Shown piece after piece: positions 36,728-47,798 of a stretch of DNA of 64,000 bases (position 1 is its first letter; each line of letters opens with the position of its first letter). The stretch is from positions 1-64,000 of the forward strand of contig NZ_JALBYP010000032.1 of assembly GCF_022678485.1 (NCBI RefSeq), read 5' to 3'. The position numbers were made by a program, and so were the translations under genes. The notes beneath the pieces are model-generated. The model had not been told where the DNA came from. It was given only the letters and a program-made list of their open reading frames with translations, and did no database searches. The stretch is from Aliiroseovarius sediminis (GTDB lineage: Bacteria > Pseudomonadota > Alphaproteobacteria > Rhodobacterales > Rhodobacteraceae).

Positions 36728-39400
36728 TCAGACCAGTCGCCCGTGGCAATGCTTGAACTTCTTGCCCGACCCGCAAGGGCACGGATCGTTGCGCGACGGA
36801 TTGCCCCAACTGGCCGGGTTGGTTTCGTCGAACCCATCCTTGGCGTCCTGCGCGTCATCAGCGGCTTGTTCCAACGCCTGCTGTTGCTGCTTCATTTGCT
36901 GCATCATGGCCTGCTGTTCTTCCTCGGACATGGGCCGAATCTGAGCCAGCTTCTGTGTCACATCGGCACGCAGGCTGTCCAACATGCTTTCAAACAACTG
37001 GAACGCTTCGGTCTTGTATTCATTCAGCGGATCACGTTGGGCATAACCCCGGAACCCGACGACCGAGCGCAGATGATCAAGCGTCAGAAGATGCTCGCGC
37101 CATTTAGCGTCGATGGTCTGCAAGACAAGCTGCTTTTCGATCGAGCGCATGGTCTCGGGCCCGAAATCCGCAGCCTTCTTGGCCATGAATTCGTTCGAGG
37201 CATCATACAATCGCTCGCGGATACTGTCGTCATCCACGCCTTCTTCGGCGGCCCAGTCGACCACCGGCACCTCGAACCCGAGGTTTTCAACAACCGCAGC
37301 CCTAAGCCCTTCGGTGTCCCATTGATCCGCATAGGTTTTGGGCGGCATGTAGGTGTCGACCAGATCGTCGATCACTTGGTGGCGCATGTCGCCCACAATC
37401 TCAGACAAGTCTTCGGCTTCCATGATTTCCAGACGCTGACCAAAGATCGCTTTCCGCTGATCATTCATCACGTCATCGAATTTCAGAAGCTGCTTGCGGA
37501 TGTCGAAGTTGCGGCCTTCAACCTTCGCTTGCGCGCGTTCCAGCGATTTATTGACCCAGGGGTGAATGATCGCCTCGCCTTCTTTCATGCCAAGGGTGGA
37601 CAGCACCTTTTCCAGCCGTTCGGACCCGAAGATGCGCATCAAATCGTCTTCCAGCGACAGGAAGAACGATGACCGACCGGGGTCGCCCTGACGGCCAGAA
37701 CGGCCGCGCAACTGGTTGTCAATCCGGCGGCTTTCATGACGTTCAGTGGCCAGAACGAACAGACCGCCCGCATCTTTGACCGCCTGTTCGTCCGCGTCAT
37801 GTTCGGCTTCGATCCGTGCACGGATTTCGTCTGGGTTGCCATCAGGGTCGGCCGCGATGGCCTCCATCACCTTGAATTCGACGTTGCCGCCCAGTTTGAT
37901 GTCGGTCCCGCGCCCGGCCATGTTGGTTGCGATGGTCACGGCCCCCAGCTTGCCCGCGTCCGCAACAATCTGCGCCTCGCGTTCATGCTGGCGGGCGTTC
38001 AGAACGTCATGCTTGATGCCAGCTTCTTTAAGAAGCCGCGACAGCTCCTCGGATTTCTCGATTGAGGTGGTGCCAACCAGCATCGGCTGGCCCTTTTCGT
38101 TGGCCTTGCTAATCTCCTCAACCACAGCGGCGTATTTTTCGCCCGTGGTGCGATAGACGGCATCGTGTTCGTCGACCCGCGCGATGGGACGGTTGGTGGG
38201 AATTTCGACCACGCCCAGCTTGTAAATTTCGTCGAATTCATCGGCTTCGGTCAGCGCCGTGCCGGTCATACCGGACAGCTTGTTGTAAAGCCGAAAATAG
38301 TTCTGGAACGTCACCGAAGCCAGCGTCACGTTTTCGGGCTGCGTCTTGCAACCTTCCTTGGCCTCGATGGCTTGGTGCAGGCCTTCGGACAGGCGGCGAC
38401 CGGCCATCATGCGGCCGGTGAATTCGTCGATCAACACGACCTCGCCATCGCGCACGATGTAATCCTTGTCACGCTGGAACAGTTTGTGCGCGCGCAGCCC
38501 TTGGTTCACGTGGTGAACAAGCGTCGTGCTTTCGGGGTCATACAGGGACTGTTCCACCGGCAGAAGGCCCCGTTCGTGCAAGACCTGCTCAAGAAACTCG
38601 TTGCCTTCTTCGGTAAACGTGGCGCCACGGTTCTTTTCGTCGATCGTATAATGTTCTTCGGTCAATTCGGGAATCAGCGCGTCGATGGTGACGTAAAGTT
38701 CTGACCGATCTTCGGACGGGCCGGAGATGATCAGGGGCGTGCGCGCTTCGTCGATCAGGATCGAGTCAACCTCGTCCACGACGGCGAAATTATGCCCACG
38801 CTGATACATGTCCTTCAGGTCGGATTTCATGTTGTCACGCAGATAGTCGAACCCAAGCTCGTTGTTCGTCGCGTAGGTCACATCGCATGCATAGGCGGCA
38901 CGTTTTTCGTCATCCGCCTGATGCGGATAGACCACGCCGGTGGTAAGGCCAAGCGCTCCGTAAACCGCGCTCATCCAATCGGCGTCACGCTTGGCAAGAT
39001 AATCGTTCACGGTGACGATATGCACGCCATCGCCCGACAACGCATTCAGATAGGCGGGAAAGGTCGCGACAAGGGTTTTGCCCTCGCCCGTCTTCATTTC
39101 CGCAATATTTCCACGGTGCAGGAAGATGCCGCCGATCAGCTGAGTGTCGAATGCACGCAGCCCCAGCGCGCGTTTTGCGGCCTCGCGACAGTTGGCGAAG
39201 GCTTCGGGCAGGATCGCGTCCAACTTTTCCCCATCTGCGATGCGCTTCTTGAACTCTTCAGTCTTGGCGATGATGCCATCATCCGACAGGGCGGCATATT
39301 CATCCTCAAGCGCGTTGATTTTCTCGACAATTGGGCGGGTCGTTTTGATCATACGGTCATTGGGGGTGCCAAAGACCTTACGCGCGATTTTTCCAAGCAT
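36728..39400 (-). CDS. secA: preprotein translocase ATPase SecA
   Basis: 890 residues from the ATG at 39400. Features in order: [20 protein letters not shown], Walker [10 protein letters not shown], Walker [21 protein letters not shown], the preprotein-binding region, [27 protein letters not shown], the helical wing and scaffold, and the C-terminal zinc tail [15 protein letters not shown] that binds SecB. SecB is encoded at 61520. It drives Sec-dependent export. It is divergent from the PPIase gene, which fits a shared theme of export and periplasmic folding. Confidence 0.98.
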   Translation of the reverse strand: MLGKIARKVFGTPNDRMIKTTRPIVEKINALEDEYAALSDDGIIAKTEEFKKRIADGEKLDAILPEAFANCREAAKRALGLRAFDTQLIGGIFLHRGNIAEMKTGEGKTLVATFPAYLNALSGDGVHIVTVNDYLAKRDADWMSAVYGALGLTTGVVYPHQADDEKRAAYACDVTYATNNELGFDYLRDNMKSDLKDMYQRGHNFAVVDEVDSILIDEARTPLIISGPSEDRSELYVTIDALIPELTEEHYTIDEKNRGATFTEEGNEFLEQVLHERGLLPVEQSLYDPESTTLVHHVNQGLRAHKLFQRDKDYIVRDGEVVLIDEFTGRMMAGRRLSEGLHQAIEAKEGCKTQPENVTLASVTFQNYFRLYNKLSGMTGTALTEADEFDEIYKLGVVEIPTNRPIARVDEHDAVYRTTGEKYAAVVEEISKANEKGQPMLVGTTSIEKSEELSRLLKEAGIKHDVLNARQHEREAQIVADAGKLGAVTIATNMAGRGTDIKLGGNVEFKVMEAIAADPDGNPDEIRARIEAEHDADEQAVKDAGGLFVLATERHESRRIDNQLRGRSGRQGDPGRSSFFLSLEDDLMRIFGSERLEKVLSTLGMKEGEAIIHPWVNKSLERAQAKVEGRNFDIRKQLLKFDDVMNDQRKAIFGQRLEIMEAEDLSEIVGDMRHQVIDDLVDTYMPPKTYADQWDTEGLRAAVVENLGFEVPVVDWAAEEGVDDDSIRERLYDASNEFMAKKAADFGPETMRSIEKQLVLQTIDAKWREHLLTLDHLRSVVGFRGYAQRDPLNEYKTEAFQLFESMLDSLRADVTQKLAQIRPMSEEEQQAMMQQMKQQQQALEQAADDAQDAKDGFDETNPASWGNPSRNDPCPCGSGKKFKHCHGRLV

Positions 39401-39579
39401 GTTTTTTTGCCTCAATGCGGTTCTGACGCTGGTGTGACCAGAGGGAACTTGCCCGTCCCCGTTCAGCCCCCTATCTAGGGGCCCAAGAACCAGCGCTCTC
39501 AAGCCTTCATGCGATGTAAGCGTCAGGTGGAAAACTGTCAATGTTGCCGGGGAATCCGGCCTGTTTTGAGGATATATAT

Positions 39580-40485
39580 ATGTTGAAACGCAACGTCATT
39601 GTTCTAAGCGCCGTGATGTCGGCCGGTCTGGCCCTTCCTTTGGCGGCACAGGACACGGACGCCCCCACCGAGGACACAACCGCCGCCCCCGAGGTCGAGA
39701 TGATCGACGTCACTGGCGACACCGTTATCGCCACCGTCAATGGCGACGATATCACTATGGCGCATGTGGTTGCCGCCCGTATGACCCTGCCCGAACAGTT
39801 CCAGCAACTGCCCGATGACGTTCTGCTGCCCGGCATTGTCGAACAATTGGTCCAGCAGGCCGTTCTGGGGCAGGCGATGGGCGAACTTAGCCACCGCGCC
39901 GAAATCCGTCTGGAAAATCAACGCCGCGAGCTGGCCGCTAACGATAAGGTCGACGAGGTCGTTTCAAGCGCGGTGACCGACGAGGCGCTGCAAGCCGCCT
40001 ATGACGCGCAATATGCAGACGCCGAGCCAACCAAGGAATTCAGTGCCGCACATATTCTGGTAGAAACCGAAGACAAGGCGAAGGAGCTGGTCGCCGAGAT
40101 TGAAGGTGGCGGCGATTTTGCCGAACTGGCCCAAGAGCATTCGACCGGCCCGACTGGCCCGAACGGAGGCGATTTGGGCTGGTTTAGTGCCGGCATGATG
40201 GTCAAGCCATTCGAAGATGCGGTAATGGAAATGGAAGACGGCGCAGTTTCCGCACCCATTCAGACGCAGTTTGGCTGGCATGTCATCAAGCTGAACGAAA
40301 CCCGCATGAAAGGCGCCCCGACGCTGGACGAAGTGCGCGACCAACTGGCCGTGAAGATCGAAAGCGACGCGGTCGAAGCTGCTTTGAAAACCCTTCTGGA
40401 TGCCGCCAAGATTGAACGTATCGCGCTGGAAGGGATCGACCCCGCCGCACTGCGTGATATGTCACTTCTGGAAAACAACGACTAA
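39580..40485 (+). CDS. periplasmic parvulin-type peptidyl-prolyl isomerase
   Basis: 301 residues from the ATG at 39580 with GAGG upstream. Signal peptide [23 protein letters not shown], a SurA/PrsA-like N-terminal helical chaperone part ([19 protein letters not shown]), then one parvulin domain ([47 protein letters not shown]). It probably assists folding of exported proteins. Divergent from secA; argJ follows 18 bases later, likely on the same transcript. Confidence 0.9.
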   Translation: MLKRNVIVLSAVMSAGLALPLAAQDTDAPTEDTTAAPEVEMIDVTGDTVIATVNGDDITMAHVVAARMTLPEQFQQLPDDVLLPGIVEQLVQQAVLGQAMGELSHRAEIRLENQRRELAANDKVDEVVSSAVTDEALQAAYDAQYADAEPTKEFSAAHILVETEDKAKELVAEIEGGGDFAELAQEHSTGPTGPNGGDLGWFSAGMMVKPFEDAVMEMEDGAVSAPIQTQFGWHVIKLNETRMKGAPTLDEVRDQLAVKIESDAVEAALKTLLDAAKIERIALEGIDPAALRDMSLLENND

Positions 40486-40503
40486 CACAAGAAAGGCTTG
40501 GGT

Positions 40504-41805
40504 ATGGGAAAGACGGCGAAAATCAAGAAGCTGAAAAAGAGGCTGCGCAAACTGAAGGCCCGCTTGGTCGCCGCCGAAACCCATACCCACGCCGTCGCAC
40601 CTCTTGCGCCCCCCTTTTTTCCTGACCTTCCAGTGATCGGTGGGGCGCGGTTTTCCGCCGCCAAGGCAGGGGTGAAATACGCAGATCGGCTGGATGTGAT
40701 GCTGGCCGAGCTGCAACCGGGCACCACGATTGCGGGTGTATTCACGAAGTCATCCACACGATCAGCGCCGGTTCTGGATTGTCAGGCGAAACTGGGGTCC
40801 AATCCCGACGCAGGCGCCGCGATGTTGGTGAATGCAGGCAACTCGAACGCGTTTACCGGTGGGGCAGGCGAAAAGTCGGTGCAGGCCATCACACGCCAAG
40901 TAGCTGATGCGCTGTCCATCCCCGAAAACAGAGTCTATACTGCCTCAACCGGCGTAATCGGTGAACCCTTGCCGCATGATCGGATCACCGCATCCCTTGA
41001 CGATCTGAAAGACGGTTTGTCGCCGGAGGGGCTGGAACAGGCCGCAGACGCCATCCGCACCACCGACACCTTTGCCAAGGGCGCGAAGGCCGAGGTGAAG
41101 ATCGGCGACCGGATGGTGCAGATCGCGGGCATTGCCAAAGGCTCGGGCATGATCGCGCCGGATATGGCGACGATGCTGGTGTTCATTTTCACCGATGCGA
41201 CGATCGCTCAGGATGATTTGCAAGCGATACTATCGGACCTGACCGGAACCAGTTTCAACAGCATCACAGTGGACAGTGATACATCGACGTCCGACTCGCT
41301 GCTGCTGGCGGCGACTGGGGCATCCGGAGTTGCGGTCGCGCGCGACAACGAACCCTTCCGCACGGCGTTGCATGGCGTGATGCTGGACCTGGCCCATCAA
41401 GTCGTGCGCGACGGCGAGGGGGCGACCAAGTTCGTCGAAATCCGCGTGACCGGCGCGCAATCCGATACGGACGCGCGCACCCACGCTATGGCAATCGCTA
41501 ATTCCCCCTTGGTCAAAACCGCCATCGCCGGCGAAGACCCAAACTGGGGCCGCATCGTGATGGCGATCGGGAAATCAGGTGCCTACGCAGAGCGTGACAA
41601 GCTGTCGATCCGGTTTGGTGACATTCTGGTTGCCGAAAACGGATGGGTGTCGCCCGATTACCGCGAGGAGGACGGCGCGCAATATATGCTGCGCGACGAG
41701 CTGACGATCTCGGTCGATCTGGGAGTCGGCGACGGCGCGTCAACGGTCTGGACCTGCGATCTGACGCATGGCTATATCCAGATCAACGCCGATTATCGGT
41801 CGTAA
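40504..41805 (+). CDS. argJ: bifunctional glutamate N-acetyltransferase / amino-acid acetyltransferase
   Basis: 433 residues from the ATG at 40504. ArgJ recycles the acetyl group between acetylornithine and glutamate in arginine synthesis. The self-cleavage site is in GSGMIAPDMATMLVFIFTDA, where the Thr of ATML becomes the nucleophile of the beta chain. NAGNSNAFTG, TASTGVIGEPLP and EDPNWGRIVMAIGKSG are conserved. The first ~30 residues are an extra, very basic segment (KTAKIKKLKKRLRKLKARL) before the usual ArgJ start. mutT follows 22 bases later. Confidence 0.95.
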   Translation: MGKTAKIKKLKKRLRKLKARLVAAETHTHAVAPLAPPFFPDLPVIGGARFSAAKAGVKYADRLDVMLAELQPGTTIAGVFTKSSTRSAPVLDCQAKLGSNPDAGAAMLVNAGNSNAFTGGAGEKSVQAITRQVADALSIPENRVYTASTGVIGEPLPHDRITASLDDLKDGLSPEGLEQAADAIRTTDTFAKGAKAEVKIGDRMVQIAGIAKGSGMIAPDMATMLVFIFTDATIAQDDLQAILSDLTGTSFNSITVDSDTSTSDSLLLAATGASGVAVARDNEPFRTALHGVMLDLAHQVVRDGEGATKFVEIRVTGAQSDTDARTHAMAIANSPLVKTAIAGEDPNWGRIVMAIGKSGAYAERDKLSIRFGDILVAENGWVSPDYREEDGAQYMLRDELTISVDLGVGDGASTVWTCDLTHGYIQINADYRS

Positions 41806-41827
41806 ATCGGGCGCCGAAAGGATCACG

Positions 41828-42226
41828 ATGAAAGTTGTTCTTGTTGCCGCAGTGGCATTGATCGACCGCGATGGGCGGATATTGCTGGCCCAACGGCCCG
41901 AAGGGAAATCCATGGCGGGTCTGTGGGAGTTTCCCGGCGGCAAGGTTGAGCCGGACGAGACACCCGAGCACGCCCTGATTCGCGAGTTGAAAGAAGAGCT
42001 GGACATTGACACTTGGGCATCATGCTTGGCGCCGCTGACCTTTGCCAGCCACAGCTATGACGATTTTCACCTGCTCATGCCCGTCTTTGCCTGCCGAAAA
42101 TGGGAAGGGCAGCCGAAACCGCTGGAAGGTCAAAAGCTTAGCTGGGCGCGGGTCGATCAGTTGCGCGATTACCCAATGCCGCCCGCCGACCTGCCCCTGA
42201 TCGCTATGCTGCGCGATTGGTTGTAA
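41828..42226 (+). CDS. mutT: 8-oxo-dGTP diphosphatase (MutT-type Nudix)
   Basis: 132 residues from the ATG at 41828 with GAAAGG upstream. The Nudix box runs GGKVEPDETPEHALIRELKE followed by ELDI, a full G-x5-E-x7-RE-U-x-EE match. VLVAAVALIDRDGRILLAQRP and AGLWEFPGG are typical of MutT. It hydrolyses oxidised dGTP before it enters DNA, complementing mutY at 7203. The gene ends before a bidirectional terminator. Confidence 0.9.
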   Translation: MKVVLVAAVALIDRDGRILLAQRPEGKSMAGLWEFPGGKVEPDETPEHALIRELKEELDIDTWASCLAPLTFASHSYDDFHLLMPVFACRKWEGQPKPLEGQKLSWARVDQLRDYPMPPADLPLIAMLRDWL

Positions 42227-42255
42227 CCCGCCACGCGCAACCGAGCATAACACAT

Positions 42256-42285
42256 AAAAAAGGGACGGTCAGACCGTCCCTTTTT
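42256..42285. terminator. bidirectional terminator between mutT and infB
   Basis: AAAAAGGGACGGT (42257-42269) and ACCGTCCCTTTTT (42273-42285) are perfect inverted arms around CAG. It gives a G+C stem with a T tract in both directions and lies between two convergent genes. Confidence 0.92.
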
Positions 42286-42306
42286 GCGTTTTTCGGTGCC
42301 CGATCA

Positions 42307-44793
42307 TCAATCCAGCGTGCGTTCGACTTCTTCACGCTCGAAGATCTCGATCACGTCGCCGGGGCGGATGTCTTCGTAGTTCTCGAAGGCCATGCCGCAT
42401 TCCTGACCGGACTGAACCTCTTTCACTTCGTCCTTGAAGCGTTTGAGCGTTTTCAGCGTACCTTCGTGGATCACGACGTTGTCGCGCAGAAGGCGCACAC
42501 CGGCCGAACGGCGGGCGACACCTTCGGTCACCAGGCAGCCAGCAACCTTGCCAACCCCCGAAACCTTGAAGACTTCGCGGATCTCGGCATATCCGATGAA
42601 ATTCTCGCGCACTTCGGCGGACAGAAGACCCGAGGCGGCGGCTTTCACATCATCCACAAGGTCATAGATGATCGAGTAATACCGGATCTCGACCCCCTTC
42701 TGGTTGGCACTGCTGCGAGCTTGCGCATTGGCGCGGACGTTGAAGCCAATCACCGGAGCACCCGACGCTTCGGCCAAGCCGATATCGGATTCTGTGATCG
42801 CGCCAACACCATAGTGCAGAACGCGCACCCGGACTTCTTCGTTGCCGATCTTTTCCATCGCTTGAACGATGGCTTCGGCGGAGCCTTGCACGTCGGCCTT
42901 GACCAAAATGGGCAGTTCGGCAACGTCTTCGTCGGCCTTGGCCTTCGCCATCATCTGCTCAAGCGTGGTTGCAGCACCGGCAGCGGCGCGTTTGTCCTTG
43001 GCGGTCTGTTCGCGATATTCGGCAATCTCGCGCGCTTGCGCTTCGGTGGTGACGACGTTCAAAACATCGCCAGCTTCGGGCGTGCCGTTCAGGCCCAGCA
43101 CCTCGACCGGAACCGAGGGGCCAGCTTCATCGACCCGGTCGCCACGGTCATTCACCAAGGCGCGGACCTTACCGTATTGTTCACCCACAACGAAGATATC
43201 GCCTTGTTTCAGGGTGCCATTCTGAACCAGAACCGTGGCAACAGGGCCGCGGCCCACGTCAAGTTGCGCTTCGATCACGGCGCCGGACGCAGAGCGGTTC
43301 GGGTTGGCTTTCAGCTCAAGAATTTCAGCCTGAAGCGCGATGGCCTCCAGCAGTTCGTCCAGACCGGTGCCGTTGATGGCCGAAACCTCGACATCCTGCA
43401 CATCGCCCGACATCTTCTCGACGATCACTTCGTGTTGCAGAAGCTCGGTGCGGACCTGATCGGGGTTCGCGGCCGGTTTGTCGCATTTGTTGATCGCCAC
43501 GATCATCGGCACTCCGGCAGCCTTGGCGTGGTTGATGGCTTCGATGGTCTGCGGCATGACCGCGTCATCAGCGGCAACAACCAGAACGACGATATCCGTC
43601 ACCTGCGCACCACGGGCACGCATCGACGTAAACGCCGCGTGGCCGGGCGTATCCAGGAAGGACAACACAGCACCGTTTTCCGTCGTCACCTGATAGGCAC
43701 CGATATGCTGCGTGATGCCGCCAGCTTCGCCGACTGTGACCTTTGCATTCCGGATCGCATCCAGAAGCGAGGTTTTGCCGTGGTCAACGTGGCCCATGAT
43801 GGTGATGACCGGCGGGCGGTCGACAAGATCTTCTTCCTTGTCATCAACTTGGTCGATCACGTCTTCGACGTCCGCATCGGACACCCGGACAACCTTGTGG
43901 CCGAATTCCTCGATGATCAGTTCGGCGGTGTCGGCATCAATGGTTTCGTTCTGCGTCACCATCATGCCCATGTTCATCAGGGACTTGACGACATCCGCAA
44001 CGCGCTCAGCCATACGGACGGCAAGCTCGGAAACCTGAATGGCTTCCGGCAATTGCACGTCGCGAATGATCTTTTCCCGATCAACCTGTTCGCCCATCGC
44101 CTTCTGACGCGCACGCTCTTGCTTACGGCGCATCGACGCGACCGAGCGGTGACGGTCGCCACCACCACGCAGCGCCTGATTCAGCGTCAGCTTGCCCGAG
44201 CGACGACCATCATCACGACCCGCACCCTTAGCGGGGCGCGCTTGACGATCTTCTTTCTTGCGCGGACCTGACGGTGCCTTGCCGGGGCCGCGCTGTTCGG
44301 CGGCCTGCGCGGCGGCCGGGTCGACAGCGGGGGTTGTCGGCTGTTTGGCGCGCGTCTTGGCCTCTTCGGCCTCACGCTTCTTGCGCTCTTCTTCGTCGGC
44401 CTTGGCTTTCAGCGCCTCTTCACGCTCGCGTTCTTCACGCTCTTTGGCTTCGGCTTCTTCGCGGCGACGCTGGCGGTCTTCCTCGCGGGCCTTTTCTTCG
44501 GCGACGCGGGCTTCGGCTTCTTCCGTTTCGCGGGCCTTGGCGGCCTGCAGCGCTTTCATGCGGCGCTCCAGCTCGGCATCGGAAATGCCAGCGGGGCGTT
44601 TCTTGGGGTCACCCGCCACGGACGAGGTCTTGCCACCACCCGACGACGCACCCGGTTTGGGCACGACAACGCGTTTGCGTTTCGTTTCGACCACGACATT
44701 CTTCGTCCGCCCATGGCTGAAGCTTTGCTTCACCTGACCGGGGCGAGCTCCGCCGCGCAGTCCCAGGGTCTTTTTACCGTCATTATCGCTCAT
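42307..44793 (-). CDS. infB: translation initiation factor IF-2
   Basis: 828 residues. The N-terminal ~240 residues are low-complexity and charged (an Ala/Arg/Glu-rich coiled region), followed by the IF2-N element and the GTPase with G1 [12 protein letters not shown]3 DTPGHAAF and G4 NKCDKP, then beta-barrel domains and the fMet-tRNA-binding C-terminal domain. It positions initiator tRNA on the small subunit. The start overlaps the ylxR stop (ATGA), closing the rimP-nusA-ylxR-infB operon. Confidence 0.98.
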   Translation of the reverse strand: MSDNDGKKTLGLRGGARPGQVKQSFSHGRTKNVVVETKRKRVVVPKPGASSGGGKTSSVAGDPKKRPAGISDAELERRMKALQAAKARETEEAEARVAEEKAREEDRQRRREEAEAKEREEREREEALKAKADEEERKKREAEEAKTRAKQPTTPAVDPAAAQAAEQRGPGKAPSGPRKKEDRQARPAKGAGRDDGRRSGKLTLNQALRGGGDRHRSVASMRRKQERARQKAMGEQVDREKIIRDVQLPEAIQVSELAVRMAERVADVVKSLMNMGMMVTQNETIDADTAELIIEEFGHKVVRVSDADVEDVIDQVDDKEEDLVDRPPVITIMGHVDHGKTSLLDAIRNAKVTVGEAGGITQHIGAYQVTTENGAVLSFLDTPGHAAFTSMRARGAQVTDIVVLVVAADDAVMPQTIEAINHAKAAGVPMIVAINKCDKPAANPDQVRTELLQHEVIVEKMSGDVQDVEVSAINGTGLDELLEAIALQAEILELKANPNRSASGAVIEAQLDVGRGPVATVLVQNGTLKQGDIFVVGEQYGKVRALVNDRGDRVDEAGPSVPVEVLGLNGTPEAGDVLNVVTTEAQAREIAEYREQTAKDKRAAAGAATTLEQMMAKAKADEDVAELPILVKADVQGSAEAIVQAMEKIGNEEVRVRVLHYGVGAITESDIGLAEASGAPVIGFNVRANAQARSSANQKGVEIRYYSIIYDLVDDVKAAASGLLSAEVRENFIGYAEIREVFKVSGVGKVAGCLVTEGVARRSAGVRLLRDNVVIHEGTLKTLKRFKDEVKEVQSGQECGMAFENYEDIRPGDVIEIFEREEVERTLD

Positions 44794-45428
44794 CTGGTCT
44801 TCGTACCTTTCCGGTGACCCTTGCCACCGTCTTTCTCTTGCTCGCGCAGCGCATCTAGCTTCTTGGCTTCCTCTACAACACGGGATACCAAACCACCAGA
44901 CGCAAGCGCGCCATGTATCACATTTTCACGGCCAAAGGCCATTCCCAGCTCATCTGCCGTCAGGCAGGTAAAGAACCGGTCTTTTCCCGGCGGCGGGCGA
45001 AGTTTCGACTTCCCCCGCTCGGACCCATCCGACGCCTGGATCAAGACGGCGGCCTGTTCTCTAACAAGCCAGTCTTTCACCTTCTCAAACCCGGCGACCG
45101 CACCCCCCGCTTTGCGTGCGAGGCTGATCAGATGAACCACGCGTGCCGCCAGCGCCTTTTCCAGCATCGCCAGCAAATCGTCGGGCACGACGACCTGCTG
45201 TTTGGCTGCGCGCGCGAACAGCCCCTTCTCGGCGGCCTTCGTCAACGCCGCGCGGTCGGCTGACACCCAGATCCCGCGCCCCGGCAGCTTGCCCAGAAGA
45301 TCGGGCACCACCGTTCCATCAGGCCCCACGACAAAGCGGATCAGCCCTGCCTTGGGCTGGCTCTCTCCGGTCGCGATGCAGCGCCGTTCCGGCTCTTCCG
45401 GCCGCGATTTGTGGCCACCACGCGTCAT
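44790..45428 (-). CDS. ylxR: YlxR (DUF448) RNA-binding protein fused to an L7Ae-like domain
   Basis: 212 residues from the ATG at 45428, 22 bases after nusA ends. The N-terminal DUF448 part has [21 protein letters not shown] and [13 protein letters not shown]. From about residue 90, [20 protein letters not shown] resembles the ribosomal L7Ae/YlxQ RNA-binding fold. In Gram-positive bacteria ylxR and ylxQ are separate genes between nusA and infB; here they are one protein. The tail is Lys-rich. It probably binds rRNA or transcripts. Confidence 0.9.
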   Translation of the reverse strand: MTRGGHKSRPEEPERRCIATGESQPKAGLIRFVVGPDGTVVPDLLGKLPGRGIWVSADRAALTKAAEKGLFARAAKQQVVVPDDLLAMLEKALAARVVHLISLARKAGGAVAGFEKVKDWLVREQAAVLIQASDGSERGKSKLRPPPGKDRFFTCLTADELGMAFGRENVIHGALASGGLVSRVVEEAKKLDALREQEKDGGKGHRKGTKTR

Positions 45429-45450
45429 GCGCCGCCCCCGAAGCCTGCGA

Positions 45451-47076
45451 TCAGGCTCCGGCCTCCGCAGCGACGCCTTCTTCTTCGGCGCCTTCTTCGG
45501 TCTCGTCGGCCTCAAGCTCGGTTGGGTCAACCCAACCCAGCATGATACGCGCGGTCATGACCATGTCTTGCGCCTGTTCCAGCGTGACGCCGAATTTCTC
45601 AAGCGAGCCATCATCCTTGGACCGTTCGCCATCCACGGTTGTCCAGCCACCGGCCAGTTCCCAGTCAGCGCAGGTGGCGAAATCTTCCAGCGACTTCACG
45701 CCGTCTTCGGCCAATGCCTCGACCATCTGCGGGGTCAGACCTTCGAAGGCGATCAGGCTGTCTTCGACGCCCAGCGCGCGGGCATTTTCCAGCGCCTTGG
45801 CGTTCTGTGCTTCCAGATAATCGCGGGCACGGGCCTGAAGTTCTTCTGCCGTCGCATCATCGACACCGTCGATCACCAGCAGCTCATCAAGCTCCACATA
45901 AGCAACCTCTTCAAGGTTTGCAAAGCCTTCGGCGACCAAAAGTTGAGCAAAGAACTCGTCCAGGTCCAGCGTGTCCATGAACAGCTTGGTCCGTTCGGCG
46001 AACTCGGCCTGACGGCGTTCGCTTTCCTCGGCTTCGGTCATGATATCGATGTCCAGACCGGTCAGCTGCGAGGCAAGGCGCACGTTCTGACCGCGACGGC
46101 CAATGGCCAGCGACAGCTGCTCGTCCGGGACGACGACTTCGATCTTACCGGCTTCCTCGTCCAGAACCACCTTGGAGACTTCAGCGGGCTGAAGCGCGTT
46201 TACCAGGAAGGTCGGCTGGTCTTCGTTCCACGGGATGATGTCGATCTTTTCGCCTTGAAGCTCGTTCACCACGGCTTGCACGCGCGAGCCGCGCATACCG
46301 ACACAGGCACCAACAGGGTCAATCGAACTGTCATAAGATATCACAGCAATCTTGGCGCGCGAACCGGGGTCGCGGGCCACGGCCTTGATCTCGATGATGC
46401 CGTCATAGATTTCCGGCACCTCCATTTTGAACAGCTCGGCCATGAATTCCGGTGCGGTGCGGCTCAGGAAAATCTGCGGGCCACGGGCTTCGCGGCGCAC
46501 ATCCTTGATGTAGCAGCGGATGCGATCATTCGGACGATAGGCTTCGCGGCCGATCTTTTCGTTCCGGCGCAGGATTGCTTCGCCCGAGCCGACATCGACA
46601 ATAACGTTGCCATATTCTTCGCGCTTGACCTGACCGTTGATGATCGTGCCCGCGCGGTCCTTGAATTCTTCGAACTGACGGTCACGTTCAGCTTCGCGAA
46701 CCTTTTGCAAGATTACCTGCTTGGCGGATTGGGCAGCGATCCGGCCCATTTCAACCGGCGGCACTTCTTCTACGAACGTGTCACCGATCTTGGGGTCGTC
46801 CATATATTGCTTGGCTTGATCGACGGTGAATTCGGCCTGATAATTCTCAAGCTCTTCATCTTCGACCACGGTGCGCACACGGGTGAATGTGGCGCGGCCC
46901 GTTTTGCGGTCAATCGCCACGCGAATATCCATTTCCGCGCCATAGCGTGACTTGGCAGCGCGCGCCAGGCTTTCTTCCATCGCTTCGATCACCAGCGCGG
47001 GGTCGATCATCTTTTCGCGGGCGACGGCTTCGGCGGTCTGAAGCAGCTCCAACTGGTTTGCAGAAGTAATTGCCAT
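45451..47076 (-). CDS. nusA: transcription termination/antitermination factor NusA
   Basis: 541 residues. N-terminal RNA-polymerase-binding domain (LELLQTAEAVAREKMIDPALV), an S1 domain, two KH domains (GSRAKIAVISYDSSIDPVGACVGMRG contains the GxxG; later SLAIGRRGQNVRLA), then two acidic repeats of the alphaproteobacterial type and a tail ending in EEEGVAAEAGA. It modulates pausing, termination and rRNA antitermination. A strong GAGGAGG overlaps the rimP stop region. Confidence 0.97.
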   Translation of the reverse strand: MAITSANQLELLQTAEAVAREKMIDPALVIEAMEESLARAAKSRYGAEMDIRVAIDRKTGRATFTRVRTVVEDEELENYQAEFTVDQAKQYMDDPKIGDTFVEEVPPVEMGRIAAQSAKQVILQKVREAERDRQFEEFKDRAGTIINGQVKREEYGNVIVDVGSGEAILRRNEKIGREAYRPNDRIRCYIKDVRREARGPQIFLSRTAPEFMAELFKMEVPEIYDGIIEIKAVARDPGSRAKIAVISYDSSIDPVGACVGMRGSRVQAVVNELQGEKIDIIPWNEDQPTFLVNALQPAEVSKVVLDEEAGKIEVVVPDEQLSLAIGRRGQNVRLASQLTGLDIDIMTEAEESERRQAEFAERTKLFMDTLDLDEFFAQLLVAEGFANLEEVAYVELDELLVIDGVDDATAEELQARARDYLEAQNAKALENARALGVEDSLIAFEGLTPQMVEALAEDGVKSLEDFATCADWELAGGWTTVDGERSKDDGSLEKFGVTLEQAQDMVMTARIMLGWVDPTELEADETEEGAEEEGVAAEAGA

Positions 47077-47081
47077 TGGTC

Positions 47082-47666
47082 TCAGTCCTCCTCAGAACCG
47101 GTGATTTTTTGAACTTCATCAAATTGGGCTTCGTCGATCTGCCCGTCATCTTTGCGCTGACGCAGAACGTCCCGAACAAGATCGTCCGTCAGAACCAGCT
47201 TAGCTTCCGACAGCCAGTCGAAATCGAGGCCGATGGTGACTGTTTCACCCTTATCCTCGATCTCGATCAGAATTTCATTTCCTTCGACGCCGGCCAGTTC
47301 GCCCTTGAAGCGTTTGCGCCCGTCGATCAATTCCGAGGTCTCAATCTTGGCGACATAGCCATTCCAGTCCTGAAAATCCTTGAGGCGGGTCAGGGGGCGG
47401 TCGATGCCGGGCGAGCCGACTTCCAGCGTATAGTTATCCTCGATCGGGTCTTCGACATCCAGCACCGCGCTGACAGCCGTCGATATCTCGCCGCATTCGT
47501 CAACCTCGATCCCACCATCGGGACGTTCGGCCATGATCTGCAACGTGGGCGTTTTGCCGCCCATCAGGCGCAGGCGTACAAGCTCAAACCCCATCCCTTC
47601 GATCACGGGCTGGACGATCTCGGCAAGACGTCGGTCTATGGCCGCTTTGGCAACAAGGTTGCTCAC
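47082..47666 (-). CDS. rimP: ribosome maturation factor RimP
   Basis: 194 residues from the GTG at 47666, chosen because GGAGG lies five bases before it. Residues 8-~90 form the KH-like domain ([41 protein letters not shown]) and the rest an Sm-like barrel. RimP is needed for 30S subunit assembly. First gene of the nusA/infB operon; a terminator hairpin sits directly upstream of its ribosome-binding site (separate entry). Confidence 0.95.
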   Translation of the reverse strand: MSNLVAKAAIDRRLAEIVQPVIEGMGFELVRLRLMGGKTPTLQIMAERPDGGIEVDECGEISTAVSAVLDVEDPIEDNYTLEVGSPGIDRPLTRLKDFQDWNGYVAKIETSELIDGRKRFKGELAGVEGNEILIEIEDKGETVTIGLDFDWLSEAKLVLTDDLVRDVLRQRKDDGQIDEAQFDEVQKITGSEED

Positions 47667-47681
47667 ACGCACCTCCAAAAC

Positions 47682-47705
47682 AAAAAAACGGGCCAGCGGG
47701 CCCGT
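47682..47705 (-). terminator. terminator hairpin at the rimP ribosome-binding site
   Basis: On the minus strand: ACGGGCC, CGCT loop, GGCCCGT, then a run of seven T, ending only five bases before TGGAGG. It would end transcripts from the proline iminopeptidase gene, but the only promoter-like element for rimP lies upstream of it, so it may act as an attenuator in the operon's leader. A second hairpin (47721-47743; stem GCTTCGG/CCGAAGC) has a loop CCTCCA that could pair with the TGGAGG. Confidence 0.7.
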
Positions 47706-47759
47706 CGAAATTTCCGGTGGGCTTCGGGGGTGGAGGCCGAAGCGCCGCTGTTGAAAAGG

Positions 47760-47788
47760 GATATAGGGCAGTTATCCACGGGATGCAA
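47760..47788 (-). promoter_or_regulatory. candidate promoter of rimP-nusA-ylxR-infB
   Basis: Minus strand TTGCAT (47788-47783), 17 bases, TATATC (47765-47760). It starts inside the 3' neighbourhood of the iminopeptidase gene and would give a leader of roughly 85 bases containing both hairpins. Spacing is ideal and both hexamers are fair. Confidence 0.5.
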
Positions 47789-47798
47789 GCCGAGTCTC

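Noticed and set aside
42217-44271. 684-residue open frame opposite infB
   Set aside because: It lies exactly antisense to infB, whose sequence is unmistakable. G+C-rich codon use keeps the opposite strand free of stops. No ribosome-binding site or domain was seen. Similar frames opposite secA, dnaK and nusA were dropped for the same reason.
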